Source: Taenia hydatigena
Taxonomy: Eukaryota > Platyhelminthes > Cestoda > Cyclophyllidea > Taeniidae
Assembly (NCBI GenBank): GCA_036345935.2
Contig: JADWOT020001562.1
Location: 744,001-808,000 of the forward strand
Length of the DNA stretch: 64,000 nucleotides
Direction of reading: 5' to 3'
The notes beneath the pieces were generated by a model that saw only the letters and a list, made by a program, of their open reading frames with translations, did not search any database and was not told the origin of the DNA. The translations under genes and the position numbers were made by a program. This document shows, piece by piece, positions 57,439-64,000 of the stretch (the first letter of the stretch is position 1; every line of letters begins with the position of its first letter).

Positions 57439-60400
57439 AGCAATCGATGGTGATGGTGATGTCAAAGGTGATGCTATCGTCACTGTTTCCTCCTCCCTCC
57501 CCTCCTCCACCATCTTGTTTCACCTCGCCTTCCGTCTTGTAGGCCCCTTTGCCCGCATTTCGCCCTCCCCTCCCCTCCCCACTTTGATTACTCCCGTCCC
57601 CATTGTTATTGTTGCTATTCTTGGACGCGCGTGAGATTCCGCACGCTTATGCATATGCTTATGTGTGTGCACACATGTGAGTACATACAAATATACATAT
57701 TTTGCAAGTACTACCTTCCTTATCTCGCCGGGGACGCGAGGGGACTGAAGACTAGTATAACACGGGGCACAGAGTGAGTGTTACTTCACTGTTGCGGTGA
57801 CAGCCCAGGAAGCTGGACGAATCCGCAAAAAGCGTGCGGTCTCAAAAGGAGGTGGATGGCAGAGTTTTGTTGTGTTGTAACTTTTACTTGTATATTTGAC
57901 TGCTCGGAATCTTCGGTCTTCGTGCCTTGCCCGTCCGATTGGTGGCACGAGTCGAGGGTCTGCGGCCTCCCGACTTCTCTCCACATTCATAATGAGGCCT
58001 TTCTGCGATTTACGGGTCGAGGAACAACAAGTCAAGTATGTTTCTGCCTTTCTTGTGTTTTATTAGCTCGCGTCACCTCGTGCCTCTGTGTGTGTTTCTC
58101 GATCTGCATCTGTCTGCTTCCCATTTATGGGCTTTGGGAATCTGTTTATCCTTTGAACTGAGATTAGGCGTCTTCATGACGAAAATTCCAGGCTTTGTTT
58201 TATTTACTAGATGAATGGCGCTTAAAATTTGGTTGGGTAACAGTAATAACGAAAGTTTGTCACTTCATAGGTAACAGCCCTGAACCGTCCAAGTTACCTC
58301 CCAAGGCGTTGGTGGTCGGTGAAAGTGGATGATTTACTGTTTCATTACAAGGTCTAGTAACTGAGGCATTGATAAGTAGCTGAATTTCACTCTTTTATTT
58401 GTACCTTCCAGTTGATGAAGAAGTGGAGAAGTTGTCGCATGTTCGCTTAGTTGACACTTTTATTCAAGTACCGTAGACAGCCCCGTAACGCCCTTTTTTT
58501 ACTGGTTCACGGCTAGCCTTGCTCCAGTTCTTAATACCACTCTCACAATACACAGGACCGGGCTTGTTGTTCAGGAAAAACGTCATTTTTGCAGCCTTCA
58601 CAGATTTTTCCGCCTAAAAACCATTTCTTAAGGCGGAAGAAGTCATGAAGCTATGGCAGAAAATGCATTGCTGATGTACTGAAAAACTTGGAGGCTTTAC
58701 TGCCGAATGGACGTAAAATGGTTCAGCCTTAAGTGCCCTGGAAACCAAAACGCATGGGTAAACAACCTATATCTTTTCTCTCTAGTATTTTGACATTCGC
58801 AAGGTCGCAAAAATGGGTTTAAACCAGTAACACTGAAACAAATCCACTTAAAGCCTCTGATTTGTCGGTTCCTAGGCTCATCCTTCTCTCCCTCTCTCTC
58901 TTGAGATCTAAATAGGCCGCAGCGGCAAAATAACCGGAAAAGGGGTGGAGCGTCACCAGCTTTTTGTGGGGAAAAACCATGGTTTTGGTTTGATTTAAAG
59001 GCCTTTTAGTCCCGAAAAATGTAGGCTCCATGCATACATAGCTGCATAAAGTGACTTTTCTTTTTATAAGAAGATTACGGATGCATCTTCACCTTTGATT
59101 CCATTTGTAGGCGCCTCGGAGGTGCAAGCACCTCGGTTTTGCTTACCCTCGTTCAAGTTGGCCTCGTGGAGTTGACAAATCACGGATGTGTTGAAACAAC
59201 AACAAGGTTAGTTGGACGAACCGTCGTTTCGAGTGCGGACTTTTATTACAGAAATTGTTACTCAAGTTGACCACATTCCACTGTTTGCGGAGGAGGCATC
59301 AAAAATAAGGTAAATCCTTATGAATCAAAATAGTTCTTAATGCACATTTTACAGTGCTAGGTGCATCAAATGGACGATTTTGTTTTTTTTTTTTTGAAAA
59401 CCCTTTTCGAGGCAGCTAGACTGTTTCTTGTTTACAGTTCTTGTCATTATGGCGGATTGGGTGTTAGTGTATCTCAATGTTGGAGCCGTTGCCACGTTGT
59501 TTGTCACTGGCTGAATGGACTGTCTTGTTTGTAATATATTTTGCAAGAGGAAGGGAACTCTTATGTGGATTAGTGTAGGAACTCCCATCCCTTTCTTTTT
59601 CATTGAATACATATGTTATGAATCTAAAGAAAATTGCCTTTCCTTTCCCCTCTCACTTCGAGGTTTCATGTGGCATAGGATTTCAAATTTGGACTCAGCG
59701 CTTCTCTCCAAAGCCGAAAGAAGAGTGAAATCTGCATTGTTAACGTACGGAAGGGTTGGGGTGGAGGCCACCGGCGTAATCCGAAGACAGTTCCACCCAG
59801 CGGAAGTGCGTAACCAAATTGAATAATCGGCAGCTTGCATCGCTCCACCCTCTGTCTTGAGCGTTGTCCTCGGCACTCTGCTCTGTCAAACTTTCCGCAT
59901 CTACCATCGCGAGGTAGGGGAGATGGCCACGAACCAACCGCGTAGGTCATCGAATTGGCTTGCAACTGAGAAGATACTTGACAGCATCGTCACTGAACCC
60001 TCTTAACCTCTTCTCTCCCCCGCTAGGACGGGGTCATTGCTGGTTTTGTGAGATTAAGCTTTCGTGTCTGTCCCTCCTCACCACTTTGTTTTCATTCCAT
60101 TGTTGTTCAGCCATACATCCACCTGGATTCTATCTAGCCAGTAGAGAGGTTGACATCTTTTCAGATATTTTACGACTAATGTCGCTTTCTCCTCTACTGC
60201 CAGCTCATTAGATTGTTGTATTACAGTTCTGACGGCTTTCGGGTTCTTATAGCCACCAATATTTACTTCATTTGCCCTAGTCATTTTCATTTTAAATCCC
60301 ATTTATGCAGTAACACCTTGAAGGCTTGGAAGGTAGGACTCTAGAATCTCCACCGGGACGGGAGGAATCGCTGATGTTCAATAGGACTCACTGCAAGCGC

Positions 60401-63400
60401 TGATGAATGCTTAATTGTGTAAGTTAGCAATTGACTATGCTCCTAACCATGCGCTCGAAGCTAGCTTAATGCATTACCCTTCAAAGGAGTAGATGGTTGA
60501 CGTCTCTCCCTTTTCAGTAGGGTTGGAGCAAGTAACTTGATGGCGCACGTTTCAATCACTGTCAGAATGGTAAGCTAGCAGAGCTGCGACTGAATAAAAT
60601 TTGAAGATTTTGATTGTGGATTGGGTGGGAACTACTCTCCCTTCTCCGGTAGTTGACTACAAGGCTGGAGAAGTTGTCGTAGTTAGACGTTATTTTATCT
60701 CTTTTGTTCAACTTCGTCACAATTTGCACCGTCCGCAGCGTATGCACTTCCACCATGATAATGTTTGTCACCCAGTCGCAAAAATTGGTGTAGTTTCCTT
60801 TCCGTTGCGGCCATTATAGCACTCTCAGACTTTCTTGGAGTCGCAAGAGGACTGCGTGCATATTTTTGACTCATTGAAGAGCTTAAGATCTACAGTCACT
60901 TCGCAAAGTACAATGCCAAAAAACACTGCATGCAATTTCGGCCCATTTTCAGTGAAATATGGTCCGGGGTTTAACAGTTCACCAACTTTTTCGATCATCT
61001 CTAACTTGGCGTTGTAGATGTGTAGTTTGGTGTCCGTTTTTCTTCGGTCCAGAAGATGGTAGCATCGTGTCTCACTTTAGCCTAGTAAATAACTCCACCA
61101 ATTTGTACTTAGCCTTGGGAAAAGCACATGAGCGACATGTAAATGAAGGAGGAATTTCACACGTGGATATAAAACAAGGAATGTTTGCGGAGAGGTGACA
61201 AGTACAAGTGGAATTAGCTTCGTGATGTAGGAGCTAAGTAAACGACCACAGACGAACAATGTCTGACTATGGTGAAGCTGTTTGCGTCGCTAGGACAGCG
61301 CAAGCATGGAGCCACTTTTCACCAGATAAAAAAGTGCAGGTCAGTAAATAGATGAACAAATTTACCGCCCAAGTTGCCGAAAATGTCACTGGGTTCATTA
61401 ACACGTCTGCTGTTAGGTCCGATCTCAGAGGGTAATTGACCACACCACCCATCCACCCAGCTGGTGATTGCATCAACAAATCATAAATATGCCTCGCATG
61501 TACCTTACCTCTGGCAAGTTCAACCGAAGTAGTTTTCGTCACGATTTACTACAATTACTTGTCATAACTTGACAGTCTCAACAGTGGGTTCATTGTCTCA
61601 GTTATTAGTGACCTTGGAAGTCGATATTTCACCTTAACTGTTTTTGTATTAGTTCGGAACTTGAATTGCTTGAATCACCCAGTTGAACAAGGACCGAGCC
61701 AATGAATTAGGCTGAGCAGACTGCCCCAATGCCTTGACTGACACCAAGGCGATGATGATTGATGGTGGTGGACTCAAAGCTGTCACGGTGGACGCGCAAC
61801 GAAGCCAACAGCTCCCCTCGGGCAGTAAGAGGTTTTTGTTTCCACATTAGTTAACCTTTCTTATCTCCTTGCAATGGAGTACTGTATCGGTTCATCCACT
61901 CATTGGTTCGGAGACTTGAATAAGGAGTGCTTCCAACCTCCCAAGCAGCTTATCCTCTAGGAGAACATAAAATATCTCCTTATGCGTGTAAATTCACTTC
62001 TCTAGCAGCGATTTAGTCAGTCTCCCTTGCTCACTAATAATGTGCCTCCTGCCTTGCCTACGTGGCTTGGACAAGGCTGTGACCAATGCACACCCATCCA
62101 CTCACCCACTCTTCTCCGATCCAACTCTTCGAACCAGCTCTACTTTATCTTCAGTTTTGGTAAGGAAGTGTTCGTGTTTGACAAAGTGGATTACTGTAAT
62201 CCTTTTATGAAACCGTCTGCTGAGCTCGTAGTTTCATAATTTTACTGCAAGCAAGCAATCATTATTGGCCCTGCTGTTTCATGCTCCATTACTTTTATGC
62301 TTCCAAATTAGCCTCTCATGCAGTGGTTGTCTTCTTACAAGCTGCCAGAGGAAAACACCCATTTTTTCCCCCAACTGGCTACTAAATACACCTTCTCTTT
62401 TCAGTTTTTTTGGGCTTCTATGCTGTTGCTGAAGGTAGGCACATCGTCGTGGTTGTCCTACGCTAAATTTAGGACTTGATCTTTCTAACACCTTTTAGAA
62501 TGCGACTTTGACAGTTTCTAATGGCTATTTTCCCGCCTGGATGAGTTTTTTTTCCTTACAAATAAGCTCACTTCACCTATTTTCAACTTGCATTTTTCTC
62601 CTTCATTAAATTTCTTAAAATGGAGCTCGAGTTATTTCTGAGCTCCTTAAGCAAGACGGCTCCAACGGGGGACATTTTATTGTCAAGTAGACATTTCCAA
62701 CTGCGTAATTAAAGGCTAAAGAATTTGATGTGACTACTGCCTGTCATCTGGTGCACACACACACACACACGAAGCATTTCTAAGCTTAGAGTGACCGTTA
62801 TTTCCGAGCTTTGCAAATCGGCAGCCAAAAGGTTGTTTGGTGAAGTAGTGTGGGTGCTTCATGTCTCCCACTTGGCTATCCATCCATCTTACTTTCCATC
62901 TCCATCCACCTGCTTACTTCTCCATCTTTCTCACCACGCAAATGGTACAAACCGAGGCCTTCTCGGTGAACCCACTCACCTATTTCCTCCTTCAACATGC
63001 GCTCCACTGTGCCACACTGATCGGAGCGCGGTTGTGGCTTTTGATCTCACTAAGTTTCACAGATCTACGGATCTTACTATCCCTGTCAAGTTGAGGCGAT
63101 CAGTATCGTTTGCATAGCTGGACGTGGCCTAAGATCTAGTTCTTGGAAGACTCCTTCTGCTGCTAGTACTCGTAGGTCCATCAATTTGCACTGTATCTCA
63201 TTCACCACAAATTCAGCAGCACTCTTGTACCATTTGAATGCACTGATCAATCAACGAAGTCGCTGATGTCTATGCAGCGTTAATTTCTGTGAATCCGAAA
63301 GTCAGTTCACCGCCATGCCAGGAGAGCTGGAAGTCTGCTTTGACCTAGGTTACATGCGGAAACGTTGTTTTAAATATCCCTCTTCCTTTTCACTCCCATT

Positions 63401-64000
63401 GCACAGCGGTCCTGAGTAGCGAGATATTAAGGCTTTGGATACGGCTCATCGTTTGCTGATCATTTACAGAATGAATGGAAGTCGTTCTATACAGAATCTA
63501 TTTCGTTACCAGACATGAGCAGATCTTCAACTTTGGATAGTTGTCAAACTCGTGATGTTTCCATTGGTCTTCAGGAGACTTTAGAAGGCAAGCACATGGA
63601 CCCATAATTTGGTCGGAGGGATTGAAAGGTAATGCGTTCCATGGACAGAGGCCATTGTTGTGATAGACTATGGAGGTCAGCGTACTATGGGGAGGTTGAA
63701 GTCGGCTCTAGACCGAATTTCGCACGTAGGAATGGTGCATACATCGTGGTCCAGCCTACTTCATTTCTGATAAGAATTGCCTTAGAAAGGACTCGTTAAC
63801 AGAATTGTGTCAGTTTACCACACAGCGCTACGCTCACCCACCCTGCGTCGACATTCTTCTGGTACTTGCATATTCAGTATCCCCTGTGCTTTCTAACCGT
63901 CAGCTTTGCTTCCGTGAAGCTTTGAAAAAGTCACGTGGGAGGGTGGAGCTTTCTTGGTCGACAGCTAAATAGACTACAAGTGGATGGATGAGTACGGAAA
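57439..64000. other. Intergenic, no gene recognised
   Basis: About 6.5 kb downstream of the AMPK beta gene. Frames near 57.8, 59.5, 60.0 and 62.8 kb are short, match nothing I know and could not be extended by splicing. A CA microsatellite lies at about 62755-62770. Exons of a gene continuing past the window end cannot be excluded. Confidence 0.35.

Noticed and set aside
1..64000. CRISPR arrays, prokaryotic operons or phage genes
   Set aside because: Spliced eukaryotic genes throughout, and no regularly spaced repeats or prokaryotic gene families.

Overview
The window is eukaryotic DNA from a tapeworm, most likely a taeniid cestode (Taenia or a close relative). The evidence is: (i) three antigen B / 8-kDa hydrophobic-ligand-binding protein genes, a family known only from cestodes; (ii) housekeeping genes with many very short introns (about 35-75 nt) mixed with kilobase introns; (iii) repeated copies of a short coding-free LTR element that looks like the taeniid terminal-repeat retrotransposons in miniature (TRIMs). 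Every gene model was built by hand by joining exons at GT-AG sites and checking reading phase. No search or transcript data were available.

Layout. 1-4.7 kb: a GT31 beta-1,3-galactosyltransferase-like gene (minus), with a truncated TRIM against its 5' side and a decayed inverted GT31 fragment. 7.8-18.2 kb: the antigen B cluster, three genes (one minus, two plus) that each encode exactly 85 residues, separated by duplicated non-coding DNA. 20.7-28.3 kb: a solo LTR, eIF2A and PIG-P (plus, 127 bp apart), then the OST48 subunit of oligosaccharyltransferase (minus, convergent). 28.7-29.7 kb: an old TRIM with an antisense LTR nested in it. 31.1-38.5 kb: a Flattop/CFAP126 gene (minus) diverging from a tight plus-strand run of a coiled-coil protein (possibly ICE1-like), cyclophilin H and TIPIN. 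39.5-43.3 kb: repeats, including two near-complete TRIMs in tandem. 43.7-57.4 kb: a seven-exon AMPK beta-subunit gene with introns up to 5.4 kb. 57.4-64 kb: no gene recognised.

The housekeeping genes belong to separate basic systems: translation initiation, GPI-anchor synthesis and N-glycosylation at the ER, cilia, possibly snRNA transcription, splicing, replication-fork protection and energy sensing. The antigen B genes encode small secreted helical lipid-binding proteins aimed at the host interface. The most notable observations are 4-nt and 7-nt micro-exons inferred in two antigen B genes, two LTRs nested in older TRIMs with perfect 5-bp target duplications, and two candidate trans-spliced operons whose downstream genes carry a 3' splice-site-like sequence just upstream of the ATG.
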